A stretch of 64,000 nucleotides of DNA from RXIX01 sp003989075. GTDB taxonomy: Bacteria; Pseudomonadota; Gammaproteobacteria; Competibacterales; Competibacteraceae. The notes below the pieces were generated by a model. It had not been told where the DNA came from and made no database searches. It saw only the letters and a list, made by a program, of their open reading frames with translations. Positions 26,201 through 32,758 of this stretch are shown here, one piece after another. Each line of letters opens with the position of its first letter. The stretch's first letter is position 1. Both the position numbers and the translations under genes were made by a program. The stretch is taken from positions 1-64,000 of the forward strand of contig JAKOYN010000103.1 of assembly GCA_029780415.1 (NCBI GenBank). The letters run 5' to 3'.

Positions 26201-26340
26201 ACCTTGACCGTAAATTCGGGATCCTCCATCTGCCCGAGCGTGAAGTAGGCATAGGCTCCGCTGAAGAGTAGCAAGCCAATAAAATAGCGAATCAGCGGGG
26301 GATGATTGATGGCCCAGGCAGACAGGTTTGGACCTTTCAT
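23212..26340 (-). CDS. RND efflux permease, AcrB/MdtB type
   Basis: A 1,042-residue inner-membrane proton antiporter of the RND family, predicted to export drugs, solvents or other amphiphiles. Twelve helices are expected. The TM4 proton-relay pair is visible in GLLVDDAIIVMEMI. The protein opens MKGPNLSAWAINHPPLIRYF and has the porter-domain motif VYWPGATAHEMEQQVTDKIE. The start at 26340 overlaps the stop of the membrane fusion gene (ATGA), so the two are translationally coupled. No TolC-type outer membrane partner is nearby. Base composition and codon use are less GC-rich than the flanking genes, which suggests acquisition. Confidence 0.93.
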   Translation of the reverse strand: MKGPNLSAWAINHPPLIRYFIGLLLFSGAYAYFTLGQMEDPEFTVKVMILKVYWPGATAHEMEQQVTDKIEKKLQETPWLDFIRSYSKPGEALISVHLKESAPSKAVPDIWYQVRKKTGDIRYQLPEGVQGPLFNDEYDDIFGSIYAFTADGFSYAELKRYVDKARHELLQLDNINKVDIIGAQNERIYVEMSDRKLAALGIDPMPIFSLLAAQNAMESAGVLITSSHRVPLRVEGNFQSLDSLRAIGVRATNGRTFSLGDIAEIRRDYEDPPTVKMRYQGQEAIGLAVSMVKGGNILELGADLRRVFQKLQAELPIGIDIHQVTDQPRVVKAAVNEFMKSFVEALIIVLGVTFFSLGWRAGVVVALCIPLVLAMTFLSMKFFGIDLNRISLGALIIALGLLVDDAIIVMEMIDRKLEQGWEPLKAATFAYTSTALPMLTGTLITVAGFLPVGLAQSTAGEYTFGLFAVVGIALVSSWVVAVLFTPYLGYALLLEKGGRPSGDQQTGDASIRRHSRWELWRQRYEAWVIRWEEVINDGLLRLVEWCLRYCWWVIALTVVMFIVAVVGFRFVPQQFFPSSARPELLVDMWLPEGSIFTATEAEVQRLEALLMRESDAVSVVSYVGSGSPYFYLAMEPQHPNLNFAQLVVMSQDEAARERLFRRLNRAFASDFPLVRGRVARLENGPPVGYPVQFRVVGSDPQRLRTIAAEVTEVMRANPHTRDVNINWRGMILNARLRVDQDKARALGINPQNLSRNLNTILNGLPITQYREGDQTLDVVLRARQDMPGDLGNIKDLNIYTDHHRFVPLSQLAYIDATFEDGVVWRRNRLPAITVSADIPEGVQPLDVTAQIDRDLESVRARLPDGYRIEVGGAAEASVNSQASIFVVMPLMAAVILTLLMIQLHSFQLTLMVLFTAPLGIIGVTLFLLIFQQPFGFVAMLGVIALSGVIIRNAIILLDQIKQDLQAGLSPWDAVMGATVRRFRPIMLTALTAILALIPLTASTFWAPMAVAIMGGLLVATVLDRLALPALYAAWFKVQPPDA

Positions 26341-27416
26341 GGTGCATCGTCCAGTAAGCGAACCTGTTGCTCCGGATAGAGTTTGTGGACTCCGGCGACA
26401 ACCACCCGCTGGCCGGAAACCAGACCATTGGCGATGATGACCTGATCGCCATGGAACTCGCCGAGCTGGACCGTGTGCCGCGTGACTTTCAGCGTCTGGG
26501 GATCTACCACCCATACTGCGGCTTGACTGTTTTGTTCAGTCAGGGCAGTCAAGGGCAGGCGAATAGCCGCCGCTTTCAGTCGCCGGCTGACCTGTACCGA
26601 TGCGGTCATGCCGAGTTGCACGTTAGTGTCGGGATCGATGAATGCCACTTTGGCGGCATAGGTGCGGGTGAGCGGATCGGCTAGCGGTGCGATTTCCCGT
26701 ACCTGACCACGATAGATCTGGCCCGGCATCGACCATAGGCTGATCTGCACGTCTTCCCCAACCTGCAATTCATCATGGCGATTTTCCGGGATGCTGATAG
26801 CGACTTCCTTTTCACCGGGTAGCGCTAGATTAATCACCGGCTGACCAGCGGTCACCATTTGTCCGACTTCGGCGTGAATGGCAGTAATAATTCCGGTTTG
26901 ATCGGCGCTCAATTGGGTATAGCCAGTCTGGCGGGCGCCACCGGAGAGCTGTGATTGGGCTTGCTGTACCCGAGCCTGTGCCGTGTCATGGGCGCCCTTG
27001 AGCGTGTCAAAGTCGTTACGGCTGATGAGGTTGCGGTCAAGTAGTGCCTTGGCCCGATTGAATTTGGCGATGGCCTGATCGCGTTCAGCCTGAGCGGCCA
27101 CCAGTTGCGCGCGTAGTGCCTGTTCGTTGAGAACCAGATCGCCAGGATCAAGCTGCATCATGACAATATTGGGTTGTACCTGCTGGCCAATTTCCACTTG
27201 ACGGCTGGTGATCTTGCCGCCGACCCGGAAAGCGAGCGCGATTTCGTGGCGGGCATGCACCTCGCCGGCGTATTTCGAAATGCGGTCAATGGGTTCAGCC
27301 GTTACGATCATGGTCTTGACCGGCCGGATGGCGGGCGATGGCTCTGGAGACGGGGGCGAGCAGGCCGCTAGCAGTGTCGGGACCACGGCGACGAGAATCA
27401 ACAGTGACGGGATCAT
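26337..27416 (-). CDS. RND efflux periplasmic adaptor (membrane fusion lipoprotein)
   Basis: A 359-residue periplasmic adaptor for the overlapping RND permease. It begins with a lipoprotein signal ending in the lipobox LLAAC. A lipoyl-like half-motif (GGKITSRQVEIGQQVQ), an alpha-hairpin (QLVAAQAERDQAIAKFNRAK), the second lipoyl half (GIITAIHAEVGQMV) and a beta-barrel domain follow. ATG 27416 is preferred because it puts the signal peptide at the N-terminus; upstream codons run into the small transposon-like element. Confidence 0.92.
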   Translation of the reverse strand: MIPSLLILVAVVPTLLAACSPPSPEPSPAIRPVKTMIVTAEPIDRISKYAGEVHARHEIALAFRVGGKITSRQVEIGQQVQPNIVMMQLDPGDLVLNEQALRAQLVAAQAERDQAIAKFNRAKALLDRNLISRNDFDTLKGAHDTAQARVQQAQSQLSGGARQTGYTQLSADQTGIITAIHAEVGQMVTAGQPVINLALPGEKEVAISIPENRHDELQVGEDVQISLWSMPGQIYRGQVREIAPLADPLTRTYAAKVAFIDPDTNVQLGMTASVQVSRRLKAAAIRLPLTALTEQNSQAAVWVVDPQTLKVTRHTVQLGEFHGDQVIIANGLVSGQRVVVAGVHKLYPEQQVRLLDDAP

Positions 27417-27464
27417 GGCGCGACTATCGGCTATGGGAAGGAAAATGAGTTCATCAGATGTTAC

Positions 27465-27872
27465 GCGAGATACCCCGTCCTTTAGGGCGGGGAGGGATAG
27501 CGCGGAACGCGAAGCGTTCCCCTCTTCTCGCTCTCCTGTTAGGTCAGCTATCAGAGAGTTGAATGGGTGCAGGCTTTCCACCTGCCGGGTCGTGAGACTC
27601 TGCCCCGTAAAGGGCCTGGTGACGGAAGCCTTGCGGCTTCGCTCCCCTCGCCAATGTTGCGTAGCGGCATTACGCCCCAATCCGTTTCGTGCTTACCCTA
27701 TGCGTGTCTGCAACCAGGGCTTCTAGAGCTTGGGACTGAGGAAGCATCCCAAGGTAGGTCTTGAACCTCTACGCAACGTAGCCCCTTTCAACATCCAGGT
27801 TAGGCGGGCTTAGGCTGGTCAACCAAGCCTGTTTTCACAAGCTCCCGCCTTCAGGCGGGGGTAGTTGACGGC
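27465..27872 (-). mobile_element. stand-alone IscB-associated omega-RNA/HEARO-like element (IS200/IS605-type ends)
   Basis: A gene-free block of about 400 bases bounded by hairpins typical of IS200/IS605-like ends: CCCCGTCC/GGGCGGGG at 27473-27492 and CCCGCCT/AGGCGGG at 27844-27859, the latter followed by GTAGTTGAC. Read on the minus strand it holds many perfect small stems: CTTGGGA/TCCCAAG, CTACG/CGTAG, GAAGCC-GCAA-GGCTTC with a GNRA loop, GCAGG/CCTGC and GGAACGC/GCGTTCC. A 9-bp long-range pairing (CTACGCAAC at 27769-27777 with GTTGCGTAG at 27656-27664) would add a pseudoknot or long stem. The 3' end on that strand reads LSLPALKDGVSR, like the C-terminal tail of IscB-type ORFs. I infer an element that kept its structured RNA and ends but lost the nuclease gene. 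Exact ends are approximate. Confidence 0.5.
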
Positions 27873-28080
27873 TTAATCCAAAGCGGTTTTTTGTTTGGCT
27901 TTACTGATAAAAGCCCCATCGACATAGAGGTTTTTAAGAAGACCCTGCTTTGATTGTAGCCAGCTTTGCAAAAACCACTCGCGACCGGCGCGGTGTTCAG
28001 CAGGAGGATTCCGGGATGGTGTAACTGCTGAAAAATGCACCGGATAAATTATCCTCAGCCATCAAGCCTAGCGTATAACG
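27873..28080 (-). pseudogene. unidentified coding remnant
   Basis: The minus strand is open for roughly 68 codons down to TAA at 27873-27875. The last part has coding-like composition: EHRAGREWFLQSWLQSKQ, then LLKNLYVDGAFISKAKQK. No start codon or ribosome site is evident. The LYVDGAF segment faintly recalls the second catalytic Asp region of DDE transposases, but I cannot assign a family. The omega-RNA-like element lies directly at its 3' end. The rest of the stretch up to 28259 is AT-rich with nothing else recognisable. Confidence 0.25.
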
Positions 28081-28259
28081 TGAAAATTGCTAAAATTACT
28101 ATATGATCAAAATTTCTTGTTTCTTAATGAATTTATTTTGTAACTTTTTTATTGCATAAGGTGCTGGCCCTGCTGGCCAGTGGTAGCATGAACCGCGATC
28201 CACGAATCCGCTGTTTTGGGTAAATCGTCAACGCACGACAGGAGCTTCGAGTAAATCCC

Positions 28260-29027
28260 ATGAAAAGCTTCCGAGATATGATGGAGCCTTTCCAGCAGTA
28301 CTTCGTGGTGGCGATTGCCGATACCCCGGAGCTTATGCGCAAGGTGCAGCAGGTACGCTATGAAGTGTTCTGCAAGGAATTCCAATTCGAGCGTGAGGAG
28401 GATTGCCCCGGTGGTCTGGAGCATGATGACTACGATGAGCACGCCACCCACTGTCTGATCCTGCACCGGCACAGTGGCCTGGCTGCCGGTTGTGTGCGCC
28501 TCATCCACTCCGGCGACGATGATAAGATCATCCTGCCTATCGAGCGTTACTGCGCCGCCAGCCTGCGTGATGACAATATGTATCCCAGTCGCCTGCGCCA
28601 CGATGGCGTCTGCGAGATCTCGCGGCTGGCGGTGTCCAGCCACTTCCGGCGCCGCCACGGCGAACATGATTCACCGGTGGGCGCGAGCGCAGCCATCCCG
28701 CTCAGCAATGGCGATGAATACCGTGCCTTTCCGCTGCTCAGCTTTGCCCTGTTCATGTCAGTGCTGTCACTGGCGGTGATGACCCGCTGTCGCCACAGCT
28801 TCTCGATGATGGAGCCCTGGCTGGCGCGTCACCTGCAGATCATGGGCTTTTCCTTTGAGCAGATCGGCGCGGTGACCGACTACCACGGTGCCCGCGCTCC
28901 ATTCCATTACACCCTGGAGCAGGCCATCGCCGACAAGGAGCGCCGCCCACTGCTGCGCGAATTGTTCAGCCTCATTGACCCCATGGTTGAAATCGAGGCA
29001 CGTCGGGCACGGCTGGTGTTGCACTGA
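28260..29027 (+). CDS. PEP-CTERM/exosortase system-associated acyltransferase (copy 2)
   Basis: A 255-residue GNAT-like enzyme of the same family as the gene at 18821-19681. Signatures are VRYEVFCKEFQFEREEDCPG, then EHDDYDEHATHCLI, LAAGCVRLI, VCEISRLAV and MEPWLARHLQIMGFSFEQIG. It may acylate an amino acid or a product of the PEP-CTERM system; the substrate is unknown for the family. There is no convincing ribosome site before ATG 28260, and ATG 28278 is possible. It follows an AT-rich intergenic region and precedes a small acidic protein gene. Confidence 0.87.
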   Translation: MKSFRDMMEPFQQYFVVAIADTPELMRKVQQVRYEVFCKEFQFEREEDCPGGLEHDDYDEHATHCLILHRHSGLAAGCVRLIHSGDDDKIILPIERYCAASLRDDNMYPSRLRHDGVCEISRLAVSSHFRRRHGEHDSPVGASAAIPLSNGDEYRAFPLLSFALFMSVLSLAVMTRCRHSFSMMEPWLARHLQIMGFSFEQIGAVTDYHGARAPFHYTLEQAIADKERRPLLRELFSLIDPMVEIEARRARLVLH

Positions 29028-29172
29028 GCATGGCGGCGGGGCGAACGTTGTTTTTCCCCGCCGAGGCCATAGACTCTATAACGCGTATGCAAACGATAAC
29101 GGGCCCAGCCCCGCAAGGGCCCAAACGCGATTCACCTGGCTTTACCCACCACCACCCAAGGAGTTTTGATCC

Positions 29173-29577
29173 GTGGAGATGAGAAATATCGCTGCCATGC
29201 TCCAGTCGTTCCGGGACGATCTGCCCGCCGACAGCAGGACCGCCGCCGCCATCGACCGGGGTGCCAGCCTGGAGGAGATTTCCGAACTGGCCGAGGCTGA
29301 GGGTCTGCACAAGCTGGCTTCGGTGCTGTTCGAGGCCGAGCAGGAAGCCCTGCGCGATGGGCCGGATGCCGTCGAGGAAGCGGGCGCAGCCACCGATACC
29401 TTTATCCAGGCGGCCCGTCAGGATTTGCCCGCCGACAGTAAAACTGCCGCCGCTATCGACCGGGGCGCCTCGTGGGAGGAAATCTCTGAGATCGCCGAGG
29501 AAGAGGGCCTGCACCAGATCGCATCGGTGCTGTTCGAGGCCGAGCAGGAAGCATTGCGCACCTCCACCAACGCCTGA
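29173..29577 (+). CDS. small acidic protein with two near-identical 46-residue repeats
   Basis: A 134-residue acidic, helical protein starting at GTG 29173 with AAGGAG 9 bases upstream. Residues 16-61 and 84-129 are a direct repeat, each beginning DLPADS and ending EAEQEALR, with 40 of 46 positions identical. Each repeat reads as three helices (TAAAIDRGAS, then EEISELAEAEGLHKLASVLF). There is no signal peptide or membrane segment. I do not recognise the family. The repeat may be a protein-binding module. A terminator follows 12 bases after the stop. Confidence 0.75.
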   Translation: MEMRNIAAMLQSFRDDLPADSRTAAAIDRGASLEEISELAEAEGLHKLASVLFEAEQEALRDGPDAVEEAGAATDTFIQAARQDLPADSKTAAAIDRGASWEEISEIAEEEGLHQIASVLFEAEQEALRTSTNA

Positions 29578-29589
29578 ACCGGCCTGCAC

Positions 29590-29620
29590 CGTCGCCAGTG
29601 CTGGTGCTGGCGGCGATTTT
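29590..29620 (+). terminator. intrinsic terminator
   Basis: CGTCGCCAG, 8-base loop, CTGGCGGCG (one G-U pair), then ATTTT, just after the repeat-protein gene. The remaining intergenic stretch to 29896 shows nothing recognisable. Confidence 0.65.
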
Positions 29621-29896
29621 CCACTGCCCATCATGGCACTCTGCCGCCATTTCGATGCCAACACGCGGCAAAAAACCTCGCTGAAAGCGCGCCGGTCGTT
29701 CAGTATCAAGACCGCCGTGCCGCGTTGCAGTAAAATGCCGTCGGTTGGCCCTGTGCTGGTCATGCTTCAGCCCAGTCCGGGTCGGTCCTTGCCGCCCGGT
29801 TGTTTGCCGAAGTGTCGGTTCCGGTCGTTCCGCCATGCCGCTGCAGGCTTGGTGTGAAAACGCCGGTTTGTTGATTTCGTGCTGTCTGGATGGGAT

Positions 29897-30499
29897 ATGA
29901 AACGTCTTGTAAAGGGTCTGCTGCAAAATCCTGGCGCCGCTTCACTGGCGCTGTTCACCCGGGAAATCTGGGCGAATCCGCGTGCCATGGGCGCGGCCTG
30001 TCCGAGTACGCCGGCGCTGGCGAGCAGCATGGCTTCGCGGGTACCGCTGGATCGGGAAGGGTTGGTGGTGGAGCTGGGCGGCGGCACCGGCGCGGTCACG
30101 ATGGCGTTGCTCAAGCACGGCGTGCCGTCCTGGAAGCTGGTGGTGATCGAGCGCTCGCCGATTCTGGCCAATCACCTGCGCCAGCGCTTCCCGCAGTTGC
30201 GGGTCATTCAGGGCGATGCTGCGCAACTCGCCCATCTGCTGGAGCATGACCGGGTGCGCAGCGGCGGCATCGGCAGCATCGTGTCCAGCCTGCCGCTGCG
30301 TTCCCTGCCGCCTGCAGTCACCCGCGCCATCAGCCAGCAGTTCGAAACCCTGCTGCTGCCGGGCCATCCGCTGATCCAGTATACCTATGACCTGCGCGGT
30401 ACCCAGCTGCGGCTGCTGCCGCGTTTTCGCCGCCTGTCGAGCAAGATCGTCTGGAGCAACCTGCCGCCGGCGCGGGTTGAAGTCTTCGAGCGATTCTGA
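29897..30499 (+). CDS. SAM-dependent methyltransferase, phospholipid N-methyltransferase (PmtA)-like
   Basis: A 200-residue class I methyltransferase. The SAM-binding motif I is VVELGGGTGAVTMAL; motif II is LVVIERSPILANHL, and IQGDAAQL matches the acidic loop. The N-terminal segment (FTREIWANPRAMGAACPST) and the SLPLRSLPP stretch resemble bacterial phosphatidylethanolamine N-methyltransferases of the Rhodobacter PmtA type and rRNA-dimethylase-like relatives. Its likely job is methylating a membrane phospholipid. ATG 29897 is used as it begins the basic N-terminal helix. Confidence 0.75.
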   Translation: MKRLVKGLLQNPGAASLALFTREIWANPRAMGAACPSTPALASSMASRVPLDREGLVVELGGGTGAVTMALLKHGVPSWKLVVIERSPILANHLRQRFPQLRVIQGDAAQLAHLLEHDRVRSGGIGSIVSSLPLRSLPPAVTRAISQQFETLLLPGHPLIQYTYDLRGTQLRLLPRFRRLSSKIVWSNLPPARVEVFERF

Positions 30500-30515
30500 G
30501 CGTCGGGCGCGCTTT

Positions 30516-32675
30516 TCAGCGTCCGCTGCGCTTGCGCGCCGCCGCCTGCTCGGCCTGAATCGCGGTCAGGGCAATGGTGAACACGATATCCTCGACCAGC
30601 GCCCCGCGTGACAGGTCATTCACCGGCTTGTTCAAGCCCTGTAGCATCGGTCCGATGCTGATCACCTCGGCGCTGCGCTGCACGGCCTTATAGGTCGTGT
30701 TGCCGGCGTTCAAATCCGGAAAGATAAACACCGTCGCCCGCCCGGCCACCTGACTGTCCGGTGCCTTGCTCTCGGCAACGGCCTTGATCGCTGCTGCGTC
30801 GTATTGCAGCGGTCCATCGATCAGCAGGTCCGGACGGCGTTCGCGGGCGATGCGGGTCGCGTTCTTGACCTTTTGTACATCATTGCCACTGCCCGAGGTG
30901 CCGGTGCTATAGCTGAGCATCGCCACTCGCGGGGTGATGCCAAAGGCCTGAGCGGAATCGGCGCTCTGGATGGCGATGTCGGCCAGTTCCTCAGCGTTGG
31001 GCATGATATTGATGGCGCAGTCGCCATAGACCAGCACCTGTTCGGGCAGGCACATGAAGAAGATCGACGACACCAGTTGAGCATCGGGCGCGGTCTTGAT
31101 CATCTGCAGCGCCGGGCGGATGGTGTTGGCGGTGGTATGTACCGCGCCGGACACCAGCCCATCGACCTCGTCCAGATGCAGCATCACCGTGCCGAGCACC
31201 ACCGGGTCATGCAACTGCTCCTCGGCCAGAGCCGGACTGAGGCCCTTGTGGGCGCGCAGCGCTACCATGGCGTCGATATGCCGCTGGGCGATGGCGGTGG
31301 GATCAATGATTTCCATATCCGGTGGCAGGCGCAAACCATGGCGGGCGGCCAGGCGCTGCATGCGCCCGGCATCGCCCATCAGCACGCAGTGAGCAATGCC
31401 GCGCTGATGACAGATGATCGCCGCTTCAAGGGTGCGCGGCTCGTTGCCCTCGGGGAGGATGATGCGCTTGCGGGCGCGACTGGCCCGCTCCACCAGCATA
31501 TGGCGGAAAGCCGGCGGGCTGAGTCGCCGTTCCTCAATCTGGCTGAGCAGGGGTTCCTTCCACTCCAGGCTGACATGCGCGGCCACGATATCCACCGCGC
31601 GCTGCATGCGGTCGCGATCATCGAGCGGGATTTCCAGATTCAGATAGGGCAGGTACAGCACTGATTGCATGGTGCTGTGGGGAATGGTCAGGATCGGCAG
31701 GCCGGCCTCAAGCGCCGGCATGCACAGGGTCCAGATGCGCGGATCGGGTTTGATGCCGCCGGTGAGCAGCACGGCGGCGACATGGGTACCACCGATCGCG
31801 GCCATGCAGGCCGCCAGCAGCAGATCCTCGCGATCACCCGGAGTAATCAGCATCGCGCCGGAGCGCAGTTCCGGGCAACTGTTGGCCAGGGTCCGCGCGC
31901 CGAGGGCAACGTGGGTGACGCGCCGGTCGAGCTGCCCGGCATTGAGAATCTGCGCGCCGATCATCGGCATGATGTCGCGCACCCGTGGCGCAATCAGTTC
32001 GCGCTGCCAGGGAATGCAGCCGAGCAGTCTGAAGGTCCGTGGCCAGTGCCGGGCACATTCGGCCTGCAGTTCAGCGGTGTGGCCGGGCTGCGGGCATTCC
32101 TCGGTGCGACTGAAGTCGAAACGGATGTGGCCGACCGGGTCTACTGGCGCGTCGAGCAGGTTGATGATGCAGCCGAGCATGCGCTCATGGCGGATGCCGC
32201 CGTAGGACTGGGCGACTACTTCCACGGTGTCGGCAATCTGGCGCGGGGTGTCGCGGCCGGGGGCGGTGACGATGATGATACGTGCATCAAGGCTACGGGC
32301 GATCTTGGCGTTGAGCAGGGTGCCGAATGGCTGTTCCTCAGTGTCGACCAGGCCCTCGACAACCACCACACTGGCTTTTTGCGCGGCCTGTTCGTAGCGG
32401 GCGATCACCTCTTCAAGCAGCATATTTTCCTGATCGTGACCCAGCAGGTTTTCGGCTTCGGCGACCGGGATCGGCTCGGGCGGGTTCAGGCTGGTGACAA
32501 TGCGCGCCAGCCGGGTCGAGCGTTCCGGGCCGGTGTCGGTAGCGTGTGGCTGGGCAATGGGTTTGCAGAAGCCGACCGGGATGCCTTCACGGTCCAGGGC
32601 GTGGACCAGGCCGAGAGCGACCGTGGTCAGGCCAACCCGCTTCTCGGTGGCGACGACGAACAGGGCAGTAGTCAT
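30516..32675 (-). CDS. pta: phosphate acetyltransferase
   Basis: Interconverts acetyl-CoA and acetyl phosphate in the cytoplasm. The 719-residue protein has the three-part build of long Pta enzymes: an N-terminal P-loop-like domain (ATEKRVGLTTVALGL), a DRTGG domain (about 220-335), and the catalytic PTA_PTB domain (about 390-715; RIILPEGNEPRTLEAA, VSGAVHTTANTIRPALQ, AMLSYSTGTSGSG). Length is close to the E. coli enzyme. It lies 83 bases downstream of the CoA-transferase gene on the same strand. Acetate kinase is not in the window. Confidence 0.95.
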   Translation of the reverse strand: MTTALFVVATEKRVGLTTVALGLVHALDREGIPVGFCKPIAQPHATDTGPERSTRLARIVTSLNPPEPIPVAEAENLLGHDQENMLLEEVIARYEQAAQKASVVVVEGLVDTEEQPFGTLLNAKIARSLDARIIIVTAPGRDTPRQIADTVEVVAQSYGGIRHERMLGCIINLLDAPVDPVGHIRFDFSRTEECPQPGHTAELQAECARHWPRTFRLLGCIPWQRELIAPRVRDIMPMIGAQILNAGQLDRRVTHVALGARTLANSCPELRSGAMLITPGDREDLLLAACMAAIGGTHVAAVLLTGGIKPDPRIWTLCMPALEAGLPILTIPHSTMQSVLYLPYLNLEIPLDDRDRMQRAVDIVAAHVSLEWKEPLLSQIEERRLSPPAFRHMLVERASRARKRIILPEGNEPRTLEAAIICHQRGIAHCVLMGDAGRMQRLAARHGLRLPPDMEIIDPTAIAQRHIDAMVALRAHKGLSPALAEEQLHDPVVLGTVMLHLDEVDGLVSGAVHTTANTIRPALQMIKTAPDAQLVSSIFFMCLPEQVLVYGDCAINIMPNAEELADIAIQSADSAQAFGITPRVAMLSYSTGTSGSGNDVQKVKNATRIARERRPDLLIDGPLQYDAAAIKAVAESKAPDSQVAGRATVFIFPDLNAGNTTYKAVQRSAEVISIGPMLQGLNKPVNDLSRGALVEDIVFTIALTAIQAEQAAARKRSGR

Positions 32676-32758
32676 GACCGATCCCTCGCAACGCGCGATG
32701 CTGCGCTGCAATACAGCATAGACCCGGCGGCCCTGCCGCGCACGCCGGGCTGCACGCA

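Noticed and set aside
27208..27764. Short plus-strand open frames across the omega-RNA-like element
   Set aside because: They cross the hairpin ends and the adaptor gene start, and the region reads better as structured RNA on the minus strand.
29034..29063. Hairpin CGGCGGGG/CCCCGCCG after acyltransferase copy 2 as a terminator
   Set aside because: The loop is 14 bases with the T run inside the loop rather than after the stem, so it does not fit an intrinsic terminator.
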